Counted from the stretch's first letter, positions 32,615-44,643 are shown. The stretch is 64,000 bases of DNA from Chinchilla lanigera (GCF_000276665.1 NW_004955417.1:17863828-17927827), one strand, 5' to 3'. A program made the numbers and translations. The notes: generated from the sequence alone by a model not told the origin.

Positions 32615-33170
32615 TGTATTGATTAGTGCTCCCTAAAGGAGTAGAATCGCTGGAATATGCAATTATTCTCGGAGACTTATTAGGTAAGTTTAAAGAATGA
32701 GAGGCAGGAAAGTGTACAATGGTTCTCATCACCCTAGAGAGCCAGAGAATTCTGTAGCTGCTCAGTCTGATAACCTGAAGAGGCAGAAGAAAAGGGTCAG
32801 AGGATTCAACACCACTCCAAGTTCATATGGGTCTGTGTTGGAAAACTAAAGAAGAAACTGGAATCTGATGCCCACAAATGAGAGGAATAGAAAAAAAAAA
32901 AAAAGAAGGACTCCTCATTCATATTGAAGCTACTCAAAAGACTCGGCAAACTCCTCCTTCTTTGCCTTGCATTGCATCCAGGCTGCAAGCCTGCTGGACA
33001 GCGCTACCTACACTTGGAATGAGACTTCCTGCATCAATTGACTGGCCTGCCTGCCCATCATCACTGGATGCTCCACAGACACACTCAGAAATGTGCTTTC
33101 CTAATCTGCTAGGAGTTTTTCACCCAGTCATGTTGGCATATCAAGATGAACAGTTACCTATGTTCCTTTA
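32615..33170 (-). mobile_element. Old ERVL LTR (MLT2-like), antisense
   Basis: Left end GTATTGATTAGTGCTCCCTA and GGAGTAGAATCGCTGGAATA; right end CCACAGACACACTCAGAAAT, then CCCAGTCATGTTGGCATAT. These correspond to the antisense MLT2 termini (TTAGTCAGGGTTCTC and CACAGACACACCCAGAATAA..GTCAAGTTGACACATA). About 555 bp and diverged. Confidence 0.75.
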
Positions 33171-33248
33171 TAAGAGCAACAATTCATAGTCTTACTGCAA
33201 AGAACATGTCAATGACCCAGCTGAGAGAAGCAATGAGGACCAGGCTAA

Positions 33249-33683
33249 TGTTATGGTTTAGACCTAAAATGTGTTCCCGAGAACTCATGGGTTCAGACTG
33301 TAGGTGTTTAGAAAGTGGTTATATCATAAGGGCTCTAACTTCACAGTGGATTAATTCACTGATTCTGTGATTTGGTGGCATCATTAGGAGATGATGGAAA
33401 TAGGAGGTGGAGCCTGTGGAAGGGAGTGGATCCTGGGAACATGATTTTGGGGGTGTTCTCCATGTCCAGTCCCTTCCTCTCTGGCAGTTTTTACTTTCCC
33501 TGATTCCTCGCTGCCGTGAGGCACGGATCTGCTGCAACACTTCGCAGTGGTGCTCTGCCTTCCCACAGGTTCACAGCGGTGGATCCAGCCAACCGTGGAC
33601 TGCAACCTCTGTCCTTGTGAGCCAAAATAAATCTTACATCCTTCCAGTTAATTTCCACAGTTATTTTGTCATAGTGACAGGCA
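33249..33683 (+). mobile_element. Solo MaLR/MLT1-like LTR with 5-bp TSD
   Basis: Starts TGTTATGGTTTAGACC and ends in TGACAGGCA (TG..CA). Flanked by GCTAA at 33244-33248 and 33684-33688. Internal AGGAGGTGGAGCCTGTGGAA-type block, GCAACCTCTGTCCTTGTGAG and AATAAATC (poly-A signal) confirm the family. 435 bp. It faces the MLT2-like LTR to its left head-to-head. Confidence 0.88.
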
Positions 33684-33688
33684 GCTAA

Positions 33689-35200
33689 CTAACCAAAGTT
33701 AATGAATTTGTAGACAATAGTAAGAATTTATCTACAAGCTCTAGAATATGACATTATGTTCATTTAACACTTATATTTTGTTGTGTAAATGTAAACAAAA
33801 TCAAGATGGAAATTATACCCTTTCAAACGTCACTACAAAATGAAACATTTTGATAACGTCAAAGGACAGATTTGAAAAATGGTGAGACAGAATCCAATTA
33901 TACCTTGGTTCTTCTATTATATTTACGGTACAATAGGAAAGCTTTTAATTTACACTAGCAAAATTCAATTTCACTGTACTTGTTTGTAACCATAGTAAAA
34001 CTAGGTTTCTACATGTGTAAGAATATTAACAATATTACATTAACGACACGTTTTGAAAAACATGAGTATGTGGAATGATGGGATCAAACACTGTGAAACA
34101 CAAGGTATGTAAACCGTTGCGACAAGTCCAAATAATTGTCTAACTAAGGACACTTAACTGTAAGTAACTTCTGTATATATCTTCTTTACAAACTCTTGAT
34201 ATGAAAAATCTAGAGTTTATAAAACTTGTAAACTATGAAATTTTATGCTATTTCAAAGATATGTGCTGGGGATAATTCTAGGCAGAATTTTCAAACTTGT
34301 ATATTTTAATGATGGAATCAATCAAAGGAGCTAGGAAGAATTGGATGAAATAAAAATTATAAAAATATAATAATTATTATTTCAGAACTTGGTTTTCTTT
34401 TAGTAGGCTAAAAATTTAAACACTGCTAATACTTATTACAGATTTTGTCAAAGAACAATTGGAGTATTAATTTAACTTCCCAGTGAAAACATAAATGTAA
34501 TTGCTAGCTTGACTTTCAGGTCATTCAACTCCTGTTGTCTCAACTCTGGGGGGATATCAGGCTCCCCTTCTGTTTATTTTCTCTGCATCAAAGACTTAGA
34601 AATCTCCCTGGACAGTGAGCTGGAAAAATATTAGCGGTTGTTGTGTTGACTGAAAGTCATTAGAAGGCTAAAACTGCAGGTGCAGTATTGTTCACTGTCA
34701 GCTCATGTCTAGTAAAAAATGGAAATTCTCTTCTGTAATAAATATACTCGGTAATGTATAATATGCAATTATAAGTACACTGTCTTCATTTTTCTCTTTG
34801 ATAAGAATGACAGAATTTTTTATTAATACTGCTTATATGGGCAAGTATTGTAACAGTATGAAAATAAAGAATATATTTTTAAATGCACATGTATGACATA
34901 AATTTGAGAGAGGTTTTCTACAATTTTATAATATTAGTCTTACCAATAATAGTTTGCTGAGAGAAACGTTTTTAAACTATTGAAGAAAACAAATAAAATT
35001 GCTCCCCTCAAAAAATTCAATCATGTTTAATAGATAAAAGCCTGAGATATTTTTATCTCTGTGGAACTAATGTTACATAAAAATGACCAAAAATTATGCT
35101 ACCAATATACAACTAAATATACTTATGGTATAGGAAATTAATAAAATATTAAATATTATTTTACCAACTTTATTAGGTTCATGATATCAACAGAGATTTT
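33689..35200. other. Unique sequence; possible conserved block at 34500-34760
   Basis: No gene. The 34500-34760 stretch is less AT-rich and repeat-free, with the mixed composition seen in conserved non-coding elements; this is only an impression from one sequence. Confidence 0.35.
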
Positions 35201-35295
35201 TAAAAAAAAAATTCATTTTTTGGTACTGGGAATCAAACTCATGACTTTGAGCTTGCCAGGCAGGCCCTGTGACACTGAGCTACATCCCCAGCCCC
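35201..35295 (-). mobile_element. ID-type SINE, minus strand
   Basis: TTTGGTACTGGGAATCAAAC, GAGCTTGCCAGGCAGGCCCT and GAGCTACATCCCCAGCCCC. Duplication TCAACAGAGATTTT / TCAGCAGAGAATTT at 35187-35200 and 35296-35309. Confidence 0.93.
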
Positions 35296-35309
35296 TCAGC
35301 AGAGAATTT

Positions 35310-36123
35310 AACACATAACTTGTGACTTAAGTATAAAACTTTCTCAATACTTAATTTGTATTGGTAAATTTGTGTTATTTCCCTTAAAAATCCCCATTAA
35401 AATTTATAAGCTTCAGGGTCCATGAATGCAGAACCCAGTAATATTTAAAAAGCATAAAATTTCCTGGAAAACTTACTGTAAATATTTTCCTCTATTCTGA
35501 ATAAGAGATAATGATAACGGTAAAAAATTCTGTAGAGATGGGCATGCAGGTGGAGGATAAATTATGAAGTTATGAAATTGCTAGAAATTCGAAACCCACA
35601 TATCCTTGACTGGCAAGTTCCATTAATGTAAGCTATCATACATAATCATCAAGCTCTATGATATTGCTATTTTTGTATATGTGTAAATTATTCTTCTAAT
35701 TTTGAATTCTGCATACAAATTTTAATTCTGTATATATGAGTTGCCTGATATTAATGTACACAAGTGAATGTTTTTTTTTATTTTTGATTTGATTTTTCTT
35801 TTCCCATTTTTTAAGACTTAGAATCTAGGAAGCAAACACATAGACAACAGCTGCTTTCCAATTCATATTTCTCAAAGAGTGGCTTACCGCGAAGGGTTTG
35901 ACTGGAAACTAGAAAGATCCGTCTAAAAAACAAGACAACCGACTTCTTTTAAGGAATAAGTTATGACTAGAAAATAATGAGACTGATTTTCAGATGATAA
36001 TTTTTTTTTTAAAGTGCCACCATGTGGCTCAAAGGTTTCTATCCTCTACATCTGTGGCTCCAGTGTTGATATTTTCAGTACTATGCATTCATTTTTAAAA
36101 TAACTGAAAACAGAACAAAGTAA
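35310..36123. other. Unique AT-rich sequence, no feature seen
   Basis: Nothing that I can support. Confidence 0.55.
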
Positions 36124-36411
36124 CTTTTGAGCATAAAGGACAAGCAAGTTCAAAAGCAGCAGCAAGCTGTCTTGCATGATTTGACTTCTGCCTGTCCTCC
36201 CTCATACCAATTCCGGCGGAGTGAAACCGGGACACTTCAGCAGGCCGTCTCAGTCTGTGACTGGCACCACATCTCTAATGCAGAGAAGCCCTCCAGGGAT
36301 GTCACTCCACGCCGGCTTCCACAGAAAACAAGAAGGCCCAATGTAATTGATCCCCAACGACTTGCTTTTTATGTCAAGAAAAATACACAAAGCGGAAAGC
36401 CAACTGTATGT
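36124..36411 (+). CDS. Candidate exon or relic, product unknown
   Basis: Open in one frame from 36124, through 36411, and on to a stop at 36484-36486. It is GC-richer than its surroundings, keeps several CpGs, and is not an obvious repeat. The predicted peptide is hydrophilic and basic (Arg/Lys/Gln-rich, e.g. PRRLPQKTRR), with no signal peptide or membrane segment until frame quality collapses after about 36411, where CCAACTGTATGT could be a splice donor. Acceptor-like AGs occur near 36238-36253 (CACTTCAG) but the 5' boundary is unsettled. No family recognised. It may be chance or a decayed exon. Confidence 0.3.
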
Positions 36412-36669
36412 TTCTGTAAGCTCAGCGTTTCCCTCTGTTTTATATTTGATACTATAATTAAAATTACAATGTTTGTTTGGAAATGAATTACCAGTACAAA
36501 CTATTGCAACTAGACCATTTAAAAGAATATTCAAGCTGATGACTTTTGAGAGTTTTCATTATTACACCTCTGCTGCATGTAGTTTAAACACAATAATTGA
36601 TGTACATATATATGATGTCATGAATTATTACTCATTAGAAATTCAGTTGCATTTTAAAATATATTTTGA

Positions 36670-36766
36670 GGGGCTGGGGATTTAGCTCAGTGGCAAAAGC
36701 GCCTGCCTGGCAAGCGCAAGGTCGTGAGTTCGGTTCCCGGTACCGGAGAAACGCTCCCCACAAACA

Positions 36767-36770
<4 letters not shown>
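36670..36770 (+). mobile_element. ID-type SINE, young
   Basis: Near-consensus body: GGGGCTGGGGATTTAGCTCA, GTGGCAAAAGCGCCTGCCTG, GCAAGCGCAAGGTCGTGAGT, TCGGTTCCCGGTACCGGAGA. The tail has changed to CGCTCCCC and CAAACAAACA, then a TA microsatellite. No duplication resolved. Confidence 0.96.

Positions 36771-36814
<44 letters not shown>
36771..36814. repeat. (AT)22 microsatellite
   Basis: Perfect dinucleotide run grown from the ID SINE tail. Confidence 0.95.
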
Positions 36815-36818
<4 letters not shown>

Positions 36819-39176
36819 ACATTTATTTTATTTACTTCTTTAACTATTTAGTAAAATGTGACATTCAGGTATCCCGAAAGAGCATAGCATAAGCACTTTC
36901 ACAATGGTGTGAACCTGAGTTTTTGCCCTCAATTATTTTTGTAACATTTTCCAGATTCCTGATGAATACATGCATTTCAGCAAATCCATCCAGCAATTCT
37001 TATCGCCACCTCCTCATCTATCAGTACCCAATTCCAAAAGAGCAGCTTTTGCAAATATCTCCTTGACGACCTGTAAGAAGCAGTTGTCCAATTCCTTCTC
37101 AGAGAAGATTCTGCTTTGTTTATGTTCCTTCCTGTAGATTTATAAACGAGAGATAAGCATGCTCACCTATGCCTGCTATAGGATATGAGGTAAAGCCAAC
37201 TTGGTTCCTTGAAGGCATTGATTTAACACTAGGTTTAATGATGTAGCTAGTGATTATCATCAAATAAAAAATTATTTTGGTTACAAGATTTGTATTTTGT
37301 GCTTTTAACTCACATATTTTACTTAATGTTTTATTATTCCTAATCCTGGTGCATTGTAACAACGTCTGAACTTTGTACATAAATAGATACTATACTCCAT
37401 GGTCGGTATGGTTATGTGATTACCAGTTTCTTATTCACTTTTTGAAACAAAAGTCATATTAGACAATGTGTTTTAAGTATAAATCTTTTCACTTAGTTCA
37501 TGAAAATGTGAGATATACTTATTCTCAAAACATTACATTGTCTTTTGAAATTTAAACTTTACCGAGCCCCTTATATTTTATCAACACTAATTAAAACATC
37601 AGCCTGCACATTAATTACACACTAAATTTGGTCCTCTGTTTTCTTTTTCAAAAATAATATTTATTAGACTATAAAGAAATATCCATTATTGATATAATGG
37701 ATAATAGATGATAATAGAAACCATATCCAGTTCACTACCTATATTTTTTATCATTTTAAAAATTTTCTTTCATTGTGGAAAATGTAGATATATTTTTGGC
37801 TCTTGGAGAAATAGTATAATGACTTGTGTTGTATCTCTAATTCTGATGTTTAAATTTTCATTATTCTAAATACAAAATATTTGACTATGAAACACTGTTA
37901 ACCATATCATCTACTGTGTTTAGTGTCTGCTATTCTATATTCTTGTTTTACTTGACTCTGAAAACGTTTTACATGATCGTACAATCAATTTCATTTAATA
38001 GTATAATGATTTTACTCAAGAATTTATAGCTTTTTAAAAATATTGAGTATATAACTATGAGTTGTAAATATTTTGCATAAATCTTCAATTTTCCTTTCAA
38101 GGAATATGTCTAAAAATAGAATTATTGGATCAATAATGTAGATGACTCAAAATTTGTTTCATGCACTGTCAATTTGATTTTCAGAAGTTATGGTTTGTGC
38201 AATCTGTATTATCTTTTATGTACTACACTTGGAACATATTTTACTTCATGGCTTCCTAAGAAAAGTCATTTCTTTGCTAAAATAAAGTTTATCTTTGCTT
38301 CAGTTTTCTATGCTAAGAGAGTGTTCCATGGTGCATAATTTTACATGTAAGACTTTAGAACCCATAGCTGGCCATTTGCATCTCCAATTACAAGTTAAAG
38401 CAATTTTTTCTTAACACATCCTCTCATAGGCACTCATTTTTATAATAAGAAATGGTGAATAAGAAAACAGTATAATAGAAATAGACCTCCCAGTGCAGGT
38501 AGCTGCATGTTTAGTTTTGTTGCAATTTATAACAGGAATATAGATATAGATGAATTAAAATGTTTTGAGAATTTTAGTCAAGTAAAGTTTGGACTGCTAA
38601 AGAAGTCAAGAAACTTTACTCTAAAATATGTTTAGGGTCTGACAGTGAGATTCTAAGAAGTAAGATTCTAGATTCCTCTTTTTCTTATCTAATGAGTATA
38701 CTGCATAAAATATTTACAATCTACTTCTTTCTTACAAGTAATAGTTAAGCACTTTTACACTATGTAATGTTTAGGAAAATATTATAATTTAAAATATAGA
38801 CTAAGTAAACTTATTTTAACCATTATATTGCTTACAAACATGTCCAGCACTTTATAGTTAATAGCCTGCAAAAAAATAGCCTATATAGTACATCCAAAAC
38901 CATATAAGAGATGCAATGTTTTACTCAAACCTTAAAACATTGCTAAAACATCAAAGAAAAATGTTAACATGTTCCAGTTAGTTAGGATTTCATTCTTTTA
39001 ATTTTATATATTCAATTAAGTCATTTAAAAATTTATTTTTTTCAATTCATATATGTACAGTAGAAATGTTCCACTATATTGTAGTTTGTCCTGGCAGCAA
39101 TTTCTCAGGTTAGGGAGAAGCAAACAATACATTTAAAGTGTTTGAATCCTTGGCTATCCATCTGCAACTTCCTGAA
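36815..39176. other. Unique AT-rich sequence, about 2.4 kb
   Basis: No gene. A weak resemblance to an antisense old LINE-1 3' end exists at 38085-38230 (GGAATATGTCTAAAAATAGA, ATTATTGGATCAATAATGTA), not enough to call. Confidence 0.45.
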
Positions 39177-39556
39177 CGTTATAGTTTGTGCCGAGATGTG
39201 CCCCAAAGCCTCATGCAGGCTTAGGCTTCTTCAGAGATGGCTGAATCTACAGTGTGTGATGCTGGGATTAAGGTGTGTGATTGCTAAATCACTCCACTGA
39301 TTGGTTTGGTGCCACCCTAATTCCAGCAGTCTAGACACAATATAAAAGGGGAAGAATGATATTGTGAAGGTTTCTTGTCACTTTTACTATCTTCTTCTGC
39401 CACAGACTGTTGACCCTCCACCATGTGCCACCCTACCTTGGAGTCAGCCAATTATGGAAACCTCTACAAACTGTGACCTAAATAAACCTTTCCTCCTTTA
39501 ACTTTGGGTGTTGGGTATCTTGTATTGGCAATGAGAAAAATAACCAAAATAAAACA
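39177..39556 (+). mobile_element. MaLR-like LTR, 1946 type
   Basis: CGTTATAGTTTGTGCC (start base T changed to C), CCCCAAAGCCTCATGCAGGC, GATGCTGGGATTAAGGTGTG, CTACCTTGGAGTCAGCCAAT, CTGTGACCTAAATAAACC and TGAGAAAAATAACCAAAA. CTGAA at 39172-39176 against CAGAA at 39557-39561, a 4-of-5 duplication. Confidence 0.88.
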
Positions 39557-39867
39557 CAGAATATTCATAAAATATACTGAACAGGAAGGTGGAAACACTT
39601 GTTTTACCTAAAAAAGAAAAACTAAAACAAACAAAAAAATTACCAGCTACAAATAAAAAGTATGGTGTGCTAAAGCCTGTTTTCTAGGGAAAACAGGTAT
39701 GTTTCTGTGTGTGTGTGTTTTTAGGTACTATCTTTATATCCATTCATCCAAGAGAGTTGCTTAAAATCCAATAAGGATATGTAGAAATGGTGAATTCCTT
39801 TAGAAGTATATTGGATTTCCTTTTTGGACATAGTGATTTATAGTATAGCAGTGTCTTTACAGAACAT
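39557..39867. other. Unique AT-rich spacer, no feature seen
   Basis: Nothing that I can support apart from a short GTGTGTGTGT run. Confidence 0.55.
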
Positions 39868-40545
39868 ATATTAGTCAATTTAGTATGCTACAACAAAAAT
39901 AGCACAACTGGGTGGTTTAAATAATTGAGGAAGCAAATTAGGACATGGCAAAATGGCTTGGTAATTGGGCATTGGCCTGCCAATCACAGAAACCTGTCAA
40001 TCATAGCCAAGACACATGAACACAACATCTTCTGATCCCTGCATATGATGGCCCAGATCTGACACCAGAATGGAGGTATAAAAAATGGGTGGCCACTGGC
40101 CTTGTCACCACTGTCCTTTTGCTGTTACGCTTCTTGTCTCTTCTTTACTCTGTAATTTTACTTTACTGATTGTTTAACCTCTATGTTCTTTGCTTGTCCT
40201 GTCCTAGGACAGCAAGTACCTAGAAAGAACCACTGGACATCCTGACTTCCTGTTACATAATGAACATTTACTTTGCACATATCTGAAGGCTCATAAGTCC
40301 AAGGTGAAGGCACACATAGTTCTAGCATCTTATGTAAGCCTACTTTCTGACTTACAGACAGCCATCTTTCTATATTCTCACAGAAGTAAGAACAGAAAGG
40401 GAATCTTGCATTTTCTTGTCTCTCCTTGTGAAGACACTATTGATTCATGAAGGTTCTGCCTCCATGACCTAAATAGCTCCTAAGGCCCAAGCACCAAATG
40501 CAACCATCCTGGGATGTAGCCTTCGCTATATGCAATGGAGGACTA
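39868..40545 (-). mobile_element. MLT1-like LTR, antisense, split by another LTR
   Basis: ATTAGTCAATTTAGTATGCT, CTGGGTGGTTTAAATAATT (left part) and AACATTTACTTTGCACATAT, GACTTACAGACAGCCATCTT, CTCCATGACCTAAATAGCTC, CCAAGCACCAAATGCAACCA (right part) give the antisense MLT1 order. The two parts join cleanly across the 332-bp insertion at 39926-40257. Confidence 0.8.
39926..40257 (+). mobile_element. 332-bp solo LTR with 4-bp TSD (ERV1-like)
   Basis: Starts TGAGGAAGC and ends CTGTTACA, with TAAT on both sides (39922-39925 and 40258-40261). Contains a TATA box (GGTATAAAAAATGGG, about 40075-40090) roughly two thirds of a U3 in from the start, and no internal viral sequence. The 4-bp duplication favours a gamma-type (ERV1) element. 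Family not recognised. Confidence 0.75.
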
Positions 40546-41617
40546 CAAAAGTTTAGTCCTTAGGAAAGACTAAATACTCTTTGCTTTTGATAAAATGAGA
40601 CTTTTTTATTTAAAAAGTATGTTTTACTTGCATGTGCTTTTGTGTGTTTTTATAATAGGTTTGCTTCTATTGCATGTGTTCTGTGGCACAATTGAAATAA
40701 TTATTTCATTGTTCAGATATGAAAATATCCCTATGCCTGTTTTAACTGTATGAAATGATTTATTTCTCCAAGAGGATTACTTGGTGAACAGAAAGATCAA
40801 AATCATGACTGATTATGAGTATTTCATTTAGAATTATTCAAATATCTTTACCAAGGCAAAACTCTTTATTAGAGTTGCTGTTATTATACGACAATATGTT
40901 ATCTGATCACTACTTAAATTTTGTTCACTTCTGAAGTATTGCTCCAGTTATATAATCAAAATATAACATAACAAATTAGTCACTCTCTTTCTGACTTAAA
41001 GATATTTGTCTCTAGTTTTAGGGACATCTTCTCAAAGAAACAGGAAAACCAAATTTGGCACCCAGTCGGAAGTAGAACTTGGCTCCTTTCAGCACCCTTT
41101 TTGTTTCTTCGGGTACCGTGCATTCTTACACTGTACCTCATAATCTTACTCAGTGTTTGGTACTCATCCAGATGCTCAATAAGCATTTTAGGACTAAGTG
41201 AAGTTATGAATGTATTTTAATAATTATTTTACAGGACTAAACTTTTCTAAATATTTTATTATCTTGAATATTATTAGAGATTTCATGAGAAATTCTAAAT
41301 AAAATCAACCTTCTAAAGTAGACACTTTCTTTGTCCAAGAATCTTTTGAGATTTTAAGAGGATATTTTTGGATTCATTAGACTGCATTATAAATGTCACA
41401 TTTGTTAGGATTTTATTTGACTATAAATCTTTTATTTTCTCATAGCATGTTCAGGGACTCAGTGGCCCTGAACACCTGGGAACTATTGAGCTAACACATG
41501 GCAGAGAAAGATACATACTCAATGCAGATGACTCTACGGAATGACGTAGTACAATCACCATGCAAATTAACAATTCTTGGCTTCAGTTGCTGTACTACCA
41601 GGCTGTTGTTCCTTGTG
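40546..41617. other. Unique sequence, no feature seen
   Basis: Nothing that I can support. Confidence 0.55.
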
Positions 41618-41666
41618 CAACACACACACACAGAAAGAGAGAGAAAGAGAGAGACAGACAGAGAGT
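41618..41666. repeat. (CA)n / (GA)n microsatellite
   Basis: ACACACACACACAGAAAGAG passing into GAGA and CAGA units. Confidence 0.9.
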
Positions 41667-41714
41667 GGAAGCCAGACTGTAACCCATTCTACAAAGTAGT
41701 GTCTCCAGGTATAA

Positions 41715-41905
41715 TGTGTGGCTTTGCCAATTATTTTCTTGTCTTGGGCAAGTGATTAAATAATATCAAGCCTTAGTTCAGTCAATTCCAAAATGAGGAT
41801 AATAATAGTTCCTATTATAGGATTTCTATGAGTACTTGATGAGACAGTTCCGGTAAAGTAGGTATAAGGAACATTATTTGTTGTGCTAATAATTGCCAGC
41901 TTTTC
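41715..41905 (+). mobile_element. MIR SINE
   Basis: TTGTCTTGGGCAAGTGATTA, CCTTAGTTCAGTCAATTCCA, AAATGAGGATAATAATAGTT, CCTATTATAGGATTTCTATG and GTACTTGATGAGACAG are in MIR order and unusually well kept. Confidence 0.88.
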
Positions 41906-42454
41906 CATTGGCATTAGCATCATGTAAATCTGAAATGAAATTATTCATTTACTATGGACTGAAATACAAAGTGTGTGCTAAAAATTTTTGAATAAAATTA
42001 TGCAAGAGAAAACAAATCAAAAGTTAGGTGTAATCTAGTACTATTGTACTGATTTTGGAAAATTAGAACTTAAAATCCTGAAGTATGAAATTTAATAAGT
42101 CAATAAAGTAGCTCAGAATTTCTAAGTGACTGTTTTTATATATCTAAATTAAATTCAAAGATTAAAGTGAAATAAATCTATATTAAGAAATACTAAAATA
42201 CTTAAGTACCCTATTTGAAATCTGTAAGTAATCTATTGCATGGCTCTGAATGATAAATTTTCAAGTGTTTGTGTTTGAGTTCTAAAGAGAATAGAATAAT
42301 TATATGCATCTTTAAGAAAATGAGGTACATAATTATGTGACCTGGAAAGTTTCAAATCTGCAGTTCAAAAACTTGAGAAGCCATAAATGAAATGCACCAT
42401 GCAGAAGAAAGACCAAAGATTCCACAGAGCAGTCAGGCAAAATGGATTTTCTAT
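41906..42454. other. Unique AT-rich sequence, no feature seen
   Basis: Nothing that I can support. Confidence 0.55.
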
Positions 42455-42695
42455 TACGTCTCTTAGGGTTTTTGTTTTTTAGTTTGGTTTTTATTGTTGT
42501 CATTATATTAAGCTCTTCAACTAATTGGATGTGGCCCATGCATTTTTCTAAAGGTAATCTAATTAATCTACCAGTTGAAATGTTAATCTTCTCATGAAAC
42601 AGCCTCACCAAATAACATGGGATAATTATTTTCCAAATATCTGGGCACTGTGTGCCTTGGCAAGTTGACACATAAAATGAACCATAACACCATTT
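42455..42695 (-). mobile_element. ERVL LTR fragment (MLT2-like), antisense
   Basis: CCAACTAATTGGATGTGGCCC-type block (42519-42538), AATTAATCTACCAGTTGAAA, TGTTAATCTTCTCATGAAAC, TTTTCCAAATATCTGGGCAC, GCCTTGGCAAGTTGACACAT and AAAATGAACCATAACACC are the antisense start of an MLT2 LTR. The other half is missing. The minus frame at 42333-42698 lies across it and is incidental. Confidence 0.85.
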
Positions 42696-42700
42696 CATTG

Positions 42701-42754
42701 TACATCTTCATAAAACATTAACTACATTAAGCTACATCTTCATAAAACATTAAC
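42701..42754. repeat. 22-bp direct repeat next to ERVL fragment
   Basis: TACATCTTCATAAAACATTA plus AC, perfect copies at 42701-42722 and 42733-42754, offset 32 bp. Confidence 0.95.
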
Positions 42755-44540
42755 AAAGAAGACATCCCTGAATATATTTTATTATGAATGAGATGTGCAA
42801 TATCCCTATAACTTTAATTCACTTTTTAGAGTACTATTCAGATTTAATGATGCTATAATCCAGAAAGCATTTAAATTTTTTTCTTTTACAAATGAACAAC
42901 TAATAACAATTATTCACTTAGAATTCAGAATTTAATTTCTCTGAGAAGCTTCTCATTAAAACACTCTCAAAAATTCTTCAAGGATTTTCTTGGAAGATAC
43001 TTTGGCAAGTTTGATTTTTTTCACTAAAGTTTCATTTAACTTTTTAAGAAATCTTCTTTCCATTTTTATCCACCTTTTTCATTTTATTATGTTTCTTCTA
43101 CCAATATATATCCTGTCTACCAAGTGTCAAGGACAGAAATGAACTCATTTACTACAAATTTTCTACTGCCAAGGATACTTTTTTCATTTTCCATTGTCTC
43201 AAAGTGGCATGAGATACCAATAAGGAAAAATATTGCAAAACTGATATTGAGTCCAACATAAAATTCTAGGTAAGCTGTATCCAAGGACTTAAAACTAAGA
43301 ATATACATATTTAATGGCACTTTGTGTTACCTTTTCTCTCAAAATGCTACAAAAGTGACAACTAATGGGTTAAACAATGAATAAGAGGGTAATAACAAAT
43401 AAGCAGGAATATTGTGCACAAAAAGCATACAGCAGGGCAGGAATCTAATGCTCAGAGCCCTAACTGTTTGTAGGATTATCACTGACATTGTAAACTTGAA
43501 AGATACAACAGAAGTGGAGGAAGCTGTGAAAATAGCTGCTTATGTCACAGAACTCTGAACACTACACACTGGATAGGTCAGATAGCCCCACATGAAGAAA
43601 TACAGGTGGGCTGGAAGAAGGAAACACTGGGTCCAGTTTTCTCTAAGGAGAAATAAGATACCTAAATCACTTTACCTTTCGTACACAGTGTAGAAAAGTG
43701 TTTATCTTTCAGTCTCAACCTAGGTATCAGTTACTTCCCTAGCCATTCCTTCAGGGTTCAATTTTCATTTTTTATTTCTGCAGTGCTATGTTCTTGATGA
43801 TAAAAATAACATTACATCTTACTGTAACTATAAATTCAAATAGCTTGCTTTCCCACTAAATTTCTAATTCCTTGTGGGAAGGCAAACACATCTTATGCAA
43901 ATTTCCATTGCAAATAGCAAAAGCAATTCGAAGAAAACATTACATGGATGTTTAAGTGAATTAATAATGATAACAGCACTATTTGCAGAACAAATAGACT
44001 AGTAGCTTTTGCTTTCAGTCCCTAATGGAGATAAGACTCCCAAAGGAATTAAATAAAATACATGAGAATGAACTTGCATTTATAATATGAATTTAGCAAT
44101 GCAGGTCATAACTCTCTTGAGCAAGGAAACACTTCAGATGACAATATTTCAAAAGAAAAGAAAACCCTGAACTAGTAAACTCCATTAATTTTAGCCCTCT
44201 TATTCTTAGCCACATTCTAAAAGGGACAGAATTAGCACAAGTTTCCAATATTAATGGAAATCTAACATAATACAACATTATACAGACACAAGATTAGAGG
44301 GAGTCATTCAGAGAAGAGAAAATAAATGCGTAAAATTTGGATTATTTAAAAAATTAGGACGTTAAAGAATTTTCTAAATACCATACTATCAGTCAGAAAG
44401 AACAGTGAAAAACAATAAAGAAATATAATGCAGGATAACTTGAAATGTTCTAACATTAGACTAATGAAGTCCCAGAAGTAAAAACAGTTATTTAGGAAAA
44501 AAAATCACATCTGATATTTGATGCAAGAAAATAATTTAAT
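42755..44540. other. Unique AT-rich sequence, about 1.8 kb
   Basis: No supportable gene or repeat; short minus frames at 43117-43320 and 44093-44278 have no supporting signal. Confidence 0.5.
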
Positions 44541-44550
44541 TCAAGTCTAG

Positions 44551-44643
44551 GGGACTGGGGATTTATCTCAGCGGCACAGCGCCTGCCTGGCAAGCGCAAC
44601 TTCGTGAGTTCGATTCCCAGTACCGAAAAAAAAAAAAAAAAAA
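44551..44643 (+). mobile_element. ID-type SINE next to B1
   Basis: GGGGACTGGGGATTTATCTC, GGCACAGCGCCTGCCTGGCA and GAGTTCGATTCCCAGTACC with an A17 tail. TCAAGTCTAG repeated at 44541-44550 and 44644-44653 shows it inserted immediately upstream of the B1. Confidence 0.95.

Noticed and set aside
36670..36745. ID bodies as functional tRNA genes
   Set aside because: They share tRNA-Ala-like A and B boxes but are dispersed SINE copies with A tails and target-site duplications and lack a proper cloverleaf 3' half.
36666..36851. Frame spanning the ID SINE and (AT)22 run
   Set aside because: Derived entirely from repeat sequence.
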